DNA from: Zeimonas sp032027205
GTDB taxonomy: Bacteria > Pseudomonadota > Gammaproteobacteria > Burkholderiales > Burkholderiaceae_E
DNA length: 64,000 nucleotides
Assembly (NCBI GenBank): GCA_032027205.1
Contig: JAVSMN010000001.1
Location: 1,364,001 to 1,428,000, forward strand
Direction of reading: 5' to 3'
A model generated the notes under the pieces. That model was not told the origin of the DNA and did not search any database. It worked only from the letters and a program-made list of their open reading frames with translations. Below, in pieces: positions 16,045 to 23,816 of the stretch. The first letter of the stretch is position 1, and every line of letters starts with the position of its first letter. The position numbers and the translations under genes are program-made.

Positions 16045-16953
16045 TCAATCGCAGTCGCGTGCCGGAGCGTCGAACTGCGCGCCGAGCATGGTCGCGATCG
16101 CGGCCGCTTCGAGCTGCGGCCAGCGCGCCTGCAATGCGATGCGCACCTGGATCGGCGGGCGCGGCACGATCTGCGCGCGCGTTTCGCCGGCGCGGACCAG
16201 CTGATCGACCATCGCGCGCGCGGCGTTCTCGAAACGGAACAGGCCGAGCGAGATCGCCAGCCGCATCGGCCCGTCCTGGATGACGAAGGCGTCGTCGCGT
16301 CCGATGCGGCGCAGTTCGGCGAGCCGCTGCTGCGCCTGTGCGGAACTCTCCGCGGGCGGCAGGAAGACGAGATAGCTCGCGCCCTGCTCGATGCGGCGCT
16401 CGTTCACCGACGCACCGGACTGCTCGAGTGCGCCGCGCAGCGCCGCTGCCCGGTCCTCGTCGAGCGGCGGGAAGGCCCGGCAGGCGACCGCAGCGACGAC
16501 GCCGGCCGGCGCCGACGCGGCGGCGGGCGGGACGGACGGCGAAACCGGTAGGGCCGGCGGCGTGCTCGAGGGCGTGCTCGAGGGCGTGCTCGAGGGCGTG
16601 CTCGAGGGCGTGCTCGAGGGCGTGCTCGAGGGCGCGGTCGGCGGCGCGGTCGGCGGCGTCGCGTTCGGCAATGCGCTCGCCGGCCCGGCGGGCGGCGCGC
16701 TCGTCGGCGCACCGGCTGGCACTGCCGGCATTGCGCCCGGCCCGGCGGGCGCGCCGGGCGCCGTCGGCTGCGCAACCCCGGTGCGCTCGGTGCGTGCATT
16801 CACGGGCGGCTCGAGGCGCGACAGCGGCACCGGACGCAACCGCTCGGCGTTCTCCTCGCGCGACGAGAGATCGCCGCCGCCGTCGAACCAGCCGCGATTC
16901 CATCCGAACACCAGCAGGTTCGCCAGCACGAGGGCCACCACCAATCGCCTCAT
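16045..16953 (-). CDS. SPOR-like anchored protein with an SSTP repeat linker
   Basis: A predicted inner-membrane protein of 302 residues. The N-terminal helix (about residues 3-18) is followed by a long Pro/Ala/Ser linker containing six SSTP repeats and a C-terminal globular domain. The C-terminal part has motifs like SPOR folds: VACRAFPPLDEDRAAALRGAL, ASYLVFLPP and FVIQDGPMRLAISLGLFRFENAA. SPOR domains bind denuded septal peptidoglycan. The start overlaps the birA stop (ATGA), so the two are coupled. SPOR assignment is moderate because the domain is divergent. Confidence 0.65.
   Translation of the reverse strand: MRRLVVALVLANLLVFGWNRGWFDGGGDLSSREENAERLRPVPLSRLEPPVNARTERTGVAQPTAPGAPAGPGAMPAVPAGAPTSAPPAGPASALPNATPPTAPPTAPSSTPSSTPSSTPSSTPSSTPSSTPPALPVSPSVPPAAASAPAGVVAAVACRAFPPLDEDRAAALRGALEQSGASVNERRIEQGASYLVFLPPAESSAQAQQRLAELRRIGRDDAFVIQDGPMRLAISLGLFRFENAARAMVDQLVRAGETRAQIVPRPPIQVRIALQARWPQLEAAAIATMLGAQFDAPARDCD
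16559..16630. repeat. Six perfect copies of a 12-bp unit inside a coding region
   Basis: The unit ggcgtgctcgag is repeated six times without a mismatch, and each copy encodes Ser-Ser-Thr-Pro on the minus strand. Related imperfect copies continue to about 16660. Because the unit is a multiple of three, copy number changes would lengthen or shorten the linker without breaking the frame. Confidence 0.95.
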
Positions 16954-17786
16954 CGACCGGCGATCCCCGCAGCCACTCGTTCGTCGTCGCGCCGCAGCGA
17001 GACTTCGCCGTGGCGGACGATCCGCACGCCGCCGTCGCCGAACAGGCGCAGCGCGCCCTGCTCGTCGATGCCCAGCGAAGCTCCCGACGCAACGACACGA
17101 TCGCCTTCGAGCACGACGACCGACTCGCCGCGAAACGCGTCGAACCGGTGCCAGGCCGCGACGAACTCGCCCGGCCCTTCGGCGAGAAAACGGTCGAACG
17201 ATCGCGAGACCTCGCCGGCGACGCAGCCGATCACCGTGGCGGGATCGTCGACTGCCGTCGAGCCGTCGAACAGACCGCACGATGGTTGTCCGACCCGTGC
17301 GTCGCGCGGCGCAACGAGATTGATGCCGATACCGACCACGATGCGTTCGATCGCGCGCGCCGGCGCGCGCGGCAATGCCAGGCTGCGCCGCGTCTCCACG
17401 AGGATTCCGCCGAGCTTGCGACCGCCGCGCTGCAGGTCGTTGGGCCATTTCAGGCGCAGGTCGGGCGCCCACGGCGCGAGCGCGACGGCGACAGCGACGC
17501 CGATGACGATCGACAGCGCCGCCGGCGGCGGCTCGGTGCCGACACTGCGCTCGAAGGCGATCGAGAACGCCATCGAGCGCCCCGCTTCGCAGATCCACGC
17601 GCGGCCGCGTCGCCCGCGACCGGCGGTCTGGTGCAGCGTCGCCAACAGCACGGGCGGCGCCGGCTCCTGCCCGAAGGGCCGCTGCATCAGCGCCTCGTTC
17701 GTCGAAGCGATCTCATCGACCGTTTGCACGCAAAGCGCGTCGCGGCCGGCAGCCGCGCGGATCCGATCGACATCGAGCGAACTCAT
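16950..17786 (-). CDS. birA: Biotin--[acetyl-CoA-carboxylase] ligase
   Basis: Attaches biotin to the carrier lysine of biotin carboxylases. It has 278 residues. The N-terminal helix-turn-helix of the bifunctional enterobacterial BirA is absent, so it looks like a ligase without repressor activity. Motifs are GRGRRGRAW (biotinyl-AMP loop), KWPNDLQ and KLGGILVE. The C-terminal domain contains GIDEQGALRLF. No ribosome site is seen. A TATGAT element lies 6 nt before the ATG. In many Burkholderiales birA is followed by coaX, but here it is followed directly by the SPOR-like gene. Confidence 0.93.
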   Translation of the reverse strand: MSSLDVDRIRAAAGRDALCVQTVDEIASTNEALMQRPFGQEPAPPVLLATLHQTAGRGRRGRAWICEAGRSMAFSIAFERSVGTEPPPAALSIVIGVAVAVALAPWAPDLRLKWPNDLQRGGRKLGGILVETRRSLALPRAPARAIERIVVGIGINLVAPRDARVGQPSCGLFDGSTAVDDPATVIGCVAGEVSRSFDRFLAEGPGEFVAAWHRFDAFRGESVVVLEGDRVVASGASLGIDEQGALRLFGDGGVRIVRHGEVSLRRDDERVAAGIAGR

Positions 17787-17792
17787 CGACCG

Positions 17793-17798
17793 ATCATA
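17793..17798 (-). promoter_or_regulatory. Candidate -10 element (TATGAT) 6 nt before the birA start
   Basis: On the minus strand TATGAT is separated from the birA ATG by only CGGTCG, with no Shine-Dalgarno sequence. If used, transcription would begin at or next to the start codon and give a leaderless mRNA. No convincing -35 was found. Confidence 0.35.
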
Positions 17799-17823
17799 GC
17801 GGAGCGCCGGTAAGCTACACGGC

Positions 17824-18963
17824 GTGCAAAGCCCGTCGATCCGCCTGCCGGCAGAGCCTTCGCGACGGCGCGTCCCGCAGAGCGCCGCCTGGCTCGCGGC
17901 CTATGCAGCGGCGCTCGTCTACGCGAGCCTGTATCCATGGACCGGCTGGCGCTCACCCGGCACGTCGATGTTCGCTTTCCTCACGGCGCCGTGGCCGCGC
18001 TGGTGGACGGCATACGACGTGGCGACGAACGTGATCGCCTACCTGCCCTGCGGCCTGCTCGCCTGCGTGACCATCGCAGGTATCGCGCGAACACGCGCGC
18101 TGCGCGCCGCGCCGTGGGCGCTGGCTGCCTGCACCGCGCTGTCGTTTTCCCTCGAGTCCGCGCAGAGCCTGCTACCGGCGCGCGTTCCTTCGCGACTGGA
18201 CCTGCTGACGAACGTGGCTGGCGCGGCCTTCGGCATCGCGCTCGCCGTCTGGTTCGGACGCCGGCGCATCGAGCGCCTGCCGCGCGCGCTGCGCAACGCA
18301 TTCACGGTCGCGCCCGGCGCGACGGCGGGCGCCGTGCTGCTCGTCGCATGGCCGATCGCGCAGTGGTATCCGCAGTCGCTCGTGTTCGCGACCGGCGATC
18401 TGCTGTTCGCCTGGCCGGCCGGTTGGTCGGCGCCGGCGGCTTCGGCGCCCGACTGGCGAGCGGCGCTGATACTGCCGGCGCGCTATGAACCTTTCGTCGA
18501 GGCGTGCGCGGTCTCGCTCGCAGTCATCGCGATCGCCTCGCTCGTGCGCGAAGTTTTCGTTCCACCGCTCGCGGCCGACGCGCGTCCGCCGGCGTGGCCG
18601 ATCGCGCTGCCGATCGTCGCAGCCTGCATCGTCAAGTCGGTCGCCGGCGCCGTCGTGCTCGGTCCGGCGCACGCCTTCGGCTGGCTGAGCGCCGCCACGC
18701 AGGGCGGGTTGGTCGCCGGCGCGATCGCGTCGATCGCGCTCGTTCCCGCCACGCCGGGCGTACGCGCCGCGTGCGCGCTCGCGGCGCTCGTGCTCGGCAC
18801 CGTGTTGGTGAACCTTGCGCCGCCCAACCAGTACTACCTGTCGATGCTCGCGCACTGGGAAGGCCAATGGAGCAACTTCCACGGCCTGCTGCGCGCGCTC
18901 GCGACGTTGTGGCCGTTCGCGATGCTCGCGTGGTGGGGCCGGCGCGTGCACCGCCGCCTATAA
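17824..18963 (+). CDS. VanZ-like integral membrane protein
   Basis: A polytopic membrane protein of 379 residues of unknown physiological role. Hydrophobic segments occur near residues 21-38, 65-90, 95-115, 120-140, 158-180, 215-240 and several more to the end. The N-terminal third resembles VanZ proteins: SLYPWTGWRSP, then DVATNVIAYLPCGLL and SLESAQSLLPARVPSRLDLLTNVAGAAFG. VanZ homologs are linked to teicoplanin resistance in enterococci, but that cannot be transferred here. The start is GTG. It is divergent from birA (37 nt) and ends 7 nt before the ferredoxin gene. Confidence 0.75.
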   Translation: MQSPSIRLPAEPSRRRVPQSAAWLAAYAAALVYASLYPWTGWRSPGTSMFAFLTAPWPRWWTAYDVATNVIAYLPCGLLACVTIAGIARTRALRAAPWALAACTALSFSLESAQSLLPARVPSRLDLLTNVAGAAFGIALAVWFGRRRIERLPRALRNAFTVAPGATAGAVLLVAWPIAQWYPQSLVFATGDLLFAWPAGWSAPAASAPDWRAALILPARYEPFVEACAVSLAVIAIASLVREVFVPPLAADARPPAWPIALPIVAACIVKSVAGAVVLGPAHAFGWLSAATQGGLVAGAIASIALVPATPGVRAACALAALVLGTVLVNLAPPNQYYLSMLAHWEGQWSNFHGLLRALATLWPFAMLAWWGRRVHRRL

Positions 18964-18964
18964 T
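18959..18964 (+). promoter_or_regulatory. TATAAT 6 nt before the ferredoxin start codon
   Basis: A perfect TATAAT overlaps the VanZ-like stop codon and is followed by CAAACG and the ATG at 18971. No Shine-Dalgarno sequence precedes that ATG. It could be a -10 element for a leaderless transcript, or chance. No -35 match is visible. Confidence 0.3.
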
Positions 18965-18970
18965 CAAACG

Positions 18971-19288
18971 ATGCCCTCCTACTACGAACGCCACATCTTC
19001 TTCTGCGTCAACCGGCGCGACGATCCCAACCGCGAATGCTGCGCGCGCCACGGCGCCGAGGCCCTGCAGGCGTATGCGAAGGAGCGCGTCAAGGCGCTCG
19101 GGCTGTCCGGTCCCGGCAAGGTGCGCGTGAACAAGGCCGGCTGCCTCGACCGCTGCGAGCTCGGACCGGTCGCCGTCGTCTATCCCGACGGCGTCTGGTA
19201 CAGCTACGTCGATCGCGAGGACATCGACGAGATCGTCGAATCGCATCTGCGCGACGGGAAACCGGTCGAGCGGCTGCGGCTCGAATGA
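18971..19288 (+). CDS. Thioredoxin-like [2Fe-2S] ferredoxin
   Basis: A small electron carrier of 105 residues with the thioredoxin-like ferredoxin fold. Cysteines fit cluster ligation: C11 (FFCVNRRDDPNRECC), then C58 and C62 in KAGCLDRCELGP. The pattern resembles the NuoE C-terminal domain and Azotobacter-type ferredoxins. It begins MPSYYERHIFFCVNRR, common in betaproteobacterial homologs. Its stop overlaps the start of the hydrolase gene (ATGA). The redox partner is unknown. Confidence 0.88.
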   Translation: MPSYYERHIFFCVNRRDDPNRECCARHGAEALQAYAKERVKALGLSGPGKVRVNKAGCLDRCELGPVAVVYPDGVWYSYVDREDIDEIVESHLRDGKPVERLRLE

Positions 19289-19956
19289 ACGCCGGCACGC
19301 AACTGCTGCTGATCGACGGGCCGGTCGGCGCAATCGACGTCGCGCTCGACCGTCCGGCAGGAACACCGCGCGCAATCGGCGTCGTGGCGCATCCGCATCC
19401 GCTGTACGGCGGCACGCGCGACAACAAGGTGGCCCAGACGCTCGCCCGCGCGCTGCTCGCGCTCGGCCACGTCGTCTGGCGGCCGAACTTCCGCGGCGTC
19501 GGCGCAACGGCAGGCACGCACGACGAGGGGCGCGGCGAAACCGACGACCTGCTCGAGGTGGTGCGTCGCGCGCGCGAACAGGCCGCCGCCGAAGCGCCGG
19601 CCGGCGCCGAGCCGCTGCCGCTCGTGCTCGCCGGCTTCTCCTTCGGCACCGACGTGCAGATCCGCGTCGCCGCGCGGCTGCGCGAAGCGAAGACGCCGGC
19701 GCAGCGGCTCGTGCTCGTCGGCACCGCCGCGACCGATCGCTACACGCTCGGCGACGTTCCGGCCGACACGCTGGTCGTGCACGGCGAGCACGACGAGGTC
19801 GTCCCGCTGCAGGGCGTGCTCGACTGGGCGCGCCCGCAGTCGCTGCCGGTGGTCGTCATTCCCGGTGCAGAGCACTTCTTCCACCGGCGCCTGACGCTGC
19901 TCAAGCGCATCGTCGTCGACGCGCTCGCACCACGGGCCGAACTCGAAGCCGGGTGA
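19285..19956 (+). CDS. Alpha/beta hydrolase
   Basis: A predicted cytoplasmic serine hydrolase of 223 residues with no signal peptide. It has the HPHPLYGGTRDNKV segment typical of this bacterial subfamily. The nucleophile elbow is GFSFGT, the acid is in HGEHDEVVPL, and the final histidine is in PGAEHFFHRRL. This completes a Ser-Asp-His triad. Substrate is unknown. It overlaps the ferredoxin and the following hypothetical gene by 4 nt each, so the three genes form a tightly coupled unit. Confidence 0.85.
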   Translation: MNAGTQLLLIDGPVGAIDVALDRPAGTPRAIGVVAHPHPLYGGTRDNKVAQTLARALLALGHVVWRPNFRGVGATAGTHDEGRGETDDLLEVVRRAREQAAAEAPAGAEPLPLVLAGFSFGTDVQIRVAARLREAKTPAQRLVLVGTAATDRYTLGDVPADTLVVHGEHDEVVPLQGVLDWARPQSLPVVVIPGAEHFFHRRLTLLKRIVVDALAPRAELEAG

Positions 19957-20474
19957 GATCGCAACCGCCCGACCCGCGGCTGATCTACGCGCGCACGCCT
20001 GCCGGCGATGCCGAGACGAGCGCGCGCGCGCTCGAGCTTTCACCGACGGCGCGACGCATCCTCGCGCTCGTCGACGCCCGGCGCAGCGTCGGCGATCTGT
20101 CGTTGCTCGCGCGGCCCGGCGAGCTCGCGCCGGTGCTCGCCGTGCTCGAACGACTCGTCCTCGTGGAAGCGGTCGCGCTCGCGGCCGAGCCCACCGAGGC
20201 GCAACGCCGAGAGCGCGAGCGCGCCGAGCAGGCGCGACTTCAGGCCATCAAGGCTGCGCTGCGCGACGCTTTCGCCGGCGAACTCGGGATCGTCGGGCGC
20301 ATATGGGACGCGCGCATCGCCGACAGCGTGAACCTCGACGTGCTGCGGCGCGCGCTGCGCGAAGCGATCGATGCGGTCGAACTGCGCCGAGGCGAAGCTG
20401 CCGTGCAACGCGTGCTCGCGATCGCACGGCCGTTGTTCGATTCCGCGTTCTGGCGCCCTCCGGATCGACGGTGA
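19953..20474 (+). CDS. Hypothetical protein
   Basis: I do not recognise a family with confidence. The protein has 173 residues and starts at GTG, overlapping the hydrolase stop (GTGA). It is soluble, with no signal peptide. The first 75 residues resemble a winged-helix or PatB-like module (LSPTARRILALVDARRSVGDL), followed by a charged coiled-coil-like stretch (about 79-100) and a helical C-terminus. Similar N-terminal fragments occur in proteins with DUF4388/PATAN-like helices, but that is only a suggestion. It is translationally coupled to the genes upstream. Confidence 0.7.
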   Translation: MRSQPPDPRLIYARTPAGDAETSARALELSPTARRILALVDARRSVGDLSLLARPGELAPVLAVLERLVLVEAVALAAEPTEAQRRERERAEQARLQAIKAALRDAFAGELGIVGRIWDARIADSVNLDVLRRALREAIDAVELRRGEAAVQRVLAIARPLFDSAFWRPPDRR

Positions 20475-20480
20475 TCGCCC

Positions 20481-20486
20481 TATAAT
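20481..20486 (+). promoter_or_regulatory. Candidate -10 element (TATAAT) upstream of dacC
   Basis: TATAAT in the context CCCTATAATTCC lies 94 nt before the dacC ATG, in the 106-nt spacer after the hypothetical gene. A matching -35 was not seen at the usual distance. Confidence 0.4.
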
Positions 20487-20580
20487 TCCCCGCTTTCGTC
20501 GTTGTCCTCTCCTGCGGCGCCGCCGCGGCGTCGCGTGGCGATGCGAAGCGCATCGCCGTCCCGCACTTCCGGATGTAGCG

Positions 20581-21732
20581 ATGCCCACACGCCTGTTCGC
20601 CCTGCTGTCGTTCCTGTTCCTCGCCTTCGCGCAGACCGCGCTTGCGCAGGTCACTGCGCCGACCATCGCGGCCCGCGCGTGGATCCTGCTCGACGAGACC
20701 ACCGGCCAGGTGCTCGCGTCGCACGAGCCCGACATGAAGGTCGAGCCGGCGTCGCTCACCAAGATCATGACGGCGTACCTCGCCTTCGACGCGCTGCGCG
20801 AAAAGCGCATCGCGCTGGACCAGCGGCCGGTTGTATCGCAGGCGGCCTACAAGGCAATCGGTTCGCGCATGTTCGTCGAGCCGGCCAAGCCGGCGACCGT
20901 CGAGGAGTTGCTCAACGGCGTGATCGTGCAATCGGGCAACGACGCGTCGATCGTGCTCGCCGAAGCGCTGGCCGGCACCGAGGAGAGCTTCGCCGAGCAG
21001 ATGAACCGGGCCGCGCAGCGCATGGGGCTGCGCAACACGAGCTTTCGCAATGCCACCGGCCTGCCCGATCCGCAGCACTACACCACGGCGCGTGACCTCG
21101 TTACGCTCGCGCAGCGACTGATCGAGGACTTCCCCGACCAGTATCCGCTGTACTCGAAGCGCGACTACACCTACAACAATATCCGGCAGCCGAACCGCAA
21201 CCGCCTGCTGGCGATCGACCCGAGCGTCGACGGCATGAAGACCGGTCACACCGACGCTGCCGGCTACTGCCTGATCGCCTCCGCGAAACGCGATCTCCCC
21301 GGCATCGGCGGAACGCGTCGGCTGATCAGCGTGGTGCTCGGCGCGGCGTCCGAGTCGGCCCGCGCGATCGAGTCGCAGAAGCTGCTGAACTACGGCTACC
21401 AGAACTTCGAGGTCGTGCGCATCCAGCCGAAGGACAAGCCGGCCGGCACCTATGACGTCTGGAAAGGCAGCAAGGACGCCGTCGACGGTGGTTTCGCAGG
21501 CGATGTTCTCGTCTCCGTTCCGCGCGGACAGACCGAGCAGGTCAAGGCGGAGATCGAGCGCGTGCAGCCGCTGATCGCGCCGATCGCCCAGGGCCAGCAG
21601 ATCGGAACGCTACGCGTGCGCATCGGCGACCAGTTGGTCGCCGAGCGCCCGCTGCTGGCGCTGTCGGCGGTCGAGCCCGCCGGCTGGTTCGGCCGCACCT
21701 GGGACTCGCTGCGCCTGATGCTCGCGCGCTGA
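20581..21732 (+). CDS. dacC: D-alanyl-D-alanine carboxypeptidase (penicillin-binding protein 5/6 family)
   Basis: A periplasmic enzyme that trims the terminal D-Ala from peptidoglycan stem peptides. It has 383 residues. The signal peptide covers about residues 1-22, ending in TALA. All three active-site motifs are present: SLTK at 58-61, SGN at 118-120 and KTG at 220-222. The C-terminal PBP5-type domain and a final amphipathic helix (WFGRTWDSLRLMLAR) suggest membrane attachment. It is followed 77 nt later by the D-amino-acid aminotransferase, which could use the released D-Ala. The symbol dacC versus dacA is uncertain. Confidence 0.93.
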   Translation: MPTRLFALLSFLFLAFAQTALAQVTAPTIAARAWILLDETTGQVLASHEPDMKVEPASLTKIMTAYLAFDALREKRIALDQRPVVSQAAYKAIGSRMFVEPAKPATVEELLNGVIVQSGNDASIVLAEALAGTEESFAEQMNRAAQRMGLRNTSFRNATGLPDPQHYTTARDLVTLAQRLIEDFPDQYPLYSKRDYTYNNIRQPNRNRLLAIDPSVDGMKTGHTDAAGYCLIASAKRDLPGIGGTRRLISVVLGAASESARAIESQKLLNYGYQNFEVVRIQPKDKPAGTYDVWKGSKDAVDGGFAGDVLVSVPRGQTEQVKAEIERVQPLIAPIAQGQQIGTLRVRIGDQLVAERPLLALSAVEPAGWFGRTWDSLRLMLAR

Positions 21733-21809
21733 AGCGCAGGGCTCGCCTTCGCCTCGCCCGTTCTGGCGCATACTCGGGCAAACTCCCCGTAGACGACGAA
21801 CGGACCGGA

Positions 21810-22658
21810 ATGACGCAGAGCGCCTGGCTGAACGGCGAGTGGCTGCCGCTGGAAGACGCGCGGGTTTCCGTGCTCGACCGCGGCTTCGTGTTCGGAGACG
21901 GCGTCTATGAGGTCGTTCCCGTCTACGGCGGTCGCAAGTTCCGCTGGGCGCAGCACCTTGCCCGACTCGAACGCAGCCTGGCCGCTGTGTCGATCCGCAA
22001 CCCGCACGACGAGCGTGGCTGGACGCACCTGGTCGATGAACTCGTTGCGCGCCACCCATGGACCGACCAGTTCGTCTATCTGCAGGTCACGCGCGGCGTC
22101 GCCCGACGCGATCACGCGTTCCCGCCGTCCGACGTCGCGCCCACCGTCTTCGCCATGGCGAGCGAACTGGTCGCCCCGCCCGCCGCGCAGCGCGAGCAGG
22201 GCGTCGCAGCCGTCACGCTGCCCGACGAACGCTGGCTGCACTGCGACATCAAGACCACGTCACTGCTGGGCAACGTGCTCGCGCGCCAGGCGGCGGTTTC
22301 GGCGGGCGCGGCCGAGTGCGTGATGTTCCGCGACGGATTTCTTACCGAGGGCGCGGCGAGCAACATCTGGGTCGTCCGAAACGGCGCCCTGTTCGGGCCG
22401 CCGAAGGACAACCTCGTGCTCGAGGGCATCCGCTACGGACTGATCGCGGAGCTCGCCCCGCAGGCGGGCGTACCGCTCGAGATCCGGCGCATCCTGCGCG
22501 AGGAAGTGCAGGCCGCCGACGAGTTGATGATGAGCTCGGCAACCAAGGAATTGCTGCCGATCACGCGGCTGGACGGACGCCCGGTCGGCACCGGCCGCCC
22601 GGGCCCGATATATGCGGCGCTGTACGCGGCCTACCAGCGGGCGAAGGCCACTGCGTAG
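21810..22658 (+). CDS. dat: D-amino acid aminotransferase (class IV PLP enzyme)
   Basis: Transfers amino groups between D-amino acids and 2-oxo acids, typically D-Ala and 2-oxoglutarate. It has 282 residues and is fold type IV. The PLP lysine is K148 in HCDIKTTS. Other family segments are DRGFVFGDGVYEVVPVY, FLTEGAASNIWVV and EVQAADELMMSSATKELLPI. It could also be a related branched-chain or aminodeoxychorismate enzyme, but the N-terminus and PLP region fit D-amino acid aminotransferases best. The dacC-dat-ybeD-lipB order is typical of betaproteobacteria. Confidence 0.9.
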   Translation: MTQSAWLNGEWLPLEDARVSVLDRGFVFGDGVYEVVPVYGGRKFRWAQHLARLERSLAAVSIRNPHDERGWTHLVDELVARHPWTDQFVYLQVTRGVARRDHAFPPSDVAPTVFAMASELVAPPAAQREQGVAAVTLPDERWLHCDIKTTSLLGNVLARQAAVSAGAAECVMFRDGFLTEGAASNIWVVRNGALFGPPKDNLVLEGIRYGLIAELAPQAGVPLEIRRILREEVQAADELMMSSATKELLPITRLDGRPVGTGRPGPIYAALYAAYQRAKATA

Positions 22659-22672
22659 GAGTCGATGCGCCG

Positions 22673-22969
22673 ATGACCGAAGACCGCAACCTGAGCGAAG
22701 CTTTCGACCGACTCGAGCGACTGCTCGAATTTCCGGTCGACTTCCCGCTGAAGATCATGGGTCGGCGCGTCGACGACTTCGCGCAGACGATGTCCGGCCT
22801 CGTCGTCGAGCACGTTCCGCAGTTCGATCCTTCAACCATCGAGTTGCGGGTCTCGAGCAAGGGCTCGTACCTGAGCGTCACCGTCGTCGTGCGCGTCGAG
22901 TCGCGCGAGCAGCTCGAGCGCCTGTATCGCGCGCTCGCCACGCATCCGATGGTCAGCGTCGTCCTTTGA
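22673..22969 (+). CDS. ybeD: YbeD/DUF493 family protein
   Basis: A small ACT-like protein of 98 residues, about the family's usual length. It contains LLEFPVDFPLKIMG, EVRVSSKGSYLSVTV-type sequence (here ELRVSSKGSYLSVTVVV) and a final THPMVSVVL. YbeD homologs sit next to lipB in many proteobacteria; their function is not settled. Its stop TGA overlaps the TTG start of lipB by three bases. Confidence 0.92.
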   Translation: MTEDRNLSEAFDRLERLLEFPVDFPLKIMGRRVDDFAQTMSGLVVEHVPQFDPSTIELRVSSKGSYLSVTVVVRVESREQLERLYRALATHPMVSVVL

Positions 22970-23631
22970 CCGGGCGGTCGCCGATCGTCCGCCGCCTCGG
23001 CCGCATCGAATACGAGCGGGCCGAACCGCTGATGCGCTCGTTCACCGCATCACGCGGACCCGACACTGCCGACGAGATCTGGATCGTCGAGCACCCGCCG
23101 GTGTTCACGCTCGGGCGCGCCGCGAGCCTCGACCACGTACGAGCGCCGGGCGCGATCCCTGTCGTGCGCACCGAGCGCGGCGGCCAGGTGACCTACCACG
23201 GCCCCGGACAGGCGGTCTGCTACGTGCTGCTCGACCTGCGCCGCGCCGGCATCGGCGTGCGCGACTTCGTCGATCGCATCGAGGCGGCGACGATCTCGCT
23301 GCTCGGCGAATACGGGATCGACGCGGTGCGCCGCGTCGGCGCGCCGGGCGTCTACGTGCGCGGCGAAGCCGCCGTTGCCGGCGCGAAGATCGCGTCGATC
23401 GGCGTTCGCATCACCGACGGGCGCAGCTGGCACGGCGTGGCGCTGAACGTGGCGATGAACCTCGAGCCGTTCACGTGCATCGACCCTTGCGGCTACCCCG
23501 GACTCGCCGTCACCGACATGCGCAGCTGCCTGTCATCGGCGCCCGATTTCGACGAAGTCTCCGAGCGCTTCGCAGCGCTGCTCTCCTCGGCCTTCGTCGA
23601 CGGCACGGCGTCGAAGCACTGCCCCGGATGA
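22966..23631 (+). CDS. lipB: Octanoyl-[acyl-carrier-protein]:protein N-octanoyltransferase
   Basis: Moves octanoyl groups from ACP to lipoyl domains in lipoic acid synthesis. It has 221 residues. The motif GGQVTYHGPGQ begins at residue 72. The active-site lysine is K141 in GAKIASIG and the acyl-carrying cysteine is C175 in DPCGYPG. The only start near the expected N-terminus is TTG at 22966, which overlaps the ybeD stop (TTGA). lipA, usually next, is absent and a TRAP transporter follows. Confidence 0.93.
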   Translation: MTGRSPIVRRLGRIEYERAEPLMRSFTASRGPDTADEIWIVEHPPVFTLGRAASLDHVRAPGAIPVVRTERGGQVTYHGPGQAVCYVLLDLRRAGIGVRDFVDRIEAATISLLGEYGIDAVRRVGAPGVYVRGEAAVAGAKIASIGVRITDGRSWHGVALNVAMNLEPFTCIDPCGYPGLAVTDMRSCLSSAPDFDEVSERFAALLSSAFVDGTASKHCPG

Positions 23632-23816
23632 GCGATCCGACGCGTACCAAGGCCCGCCCCCCTGCGCTTGCGCCGGCATTCGGCAACCGATTACAGTTCC
23701 GGGGCACATCGGCGACGCACATGCCTCGCCCCCGGGCCGCTTGGGGGCAAGCCCTTATGGAAACGCGGGGCGGCAATCGCCACCATTCACCCTCCCATCG
23801 TAAGGAGTGCAGAACA

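Noticed and set aside
16559..16630. Short regular repeats as a CRISPR array
   Set aside because: Units are 12 bp, contiguous without spacers, and in frame within a coding region.
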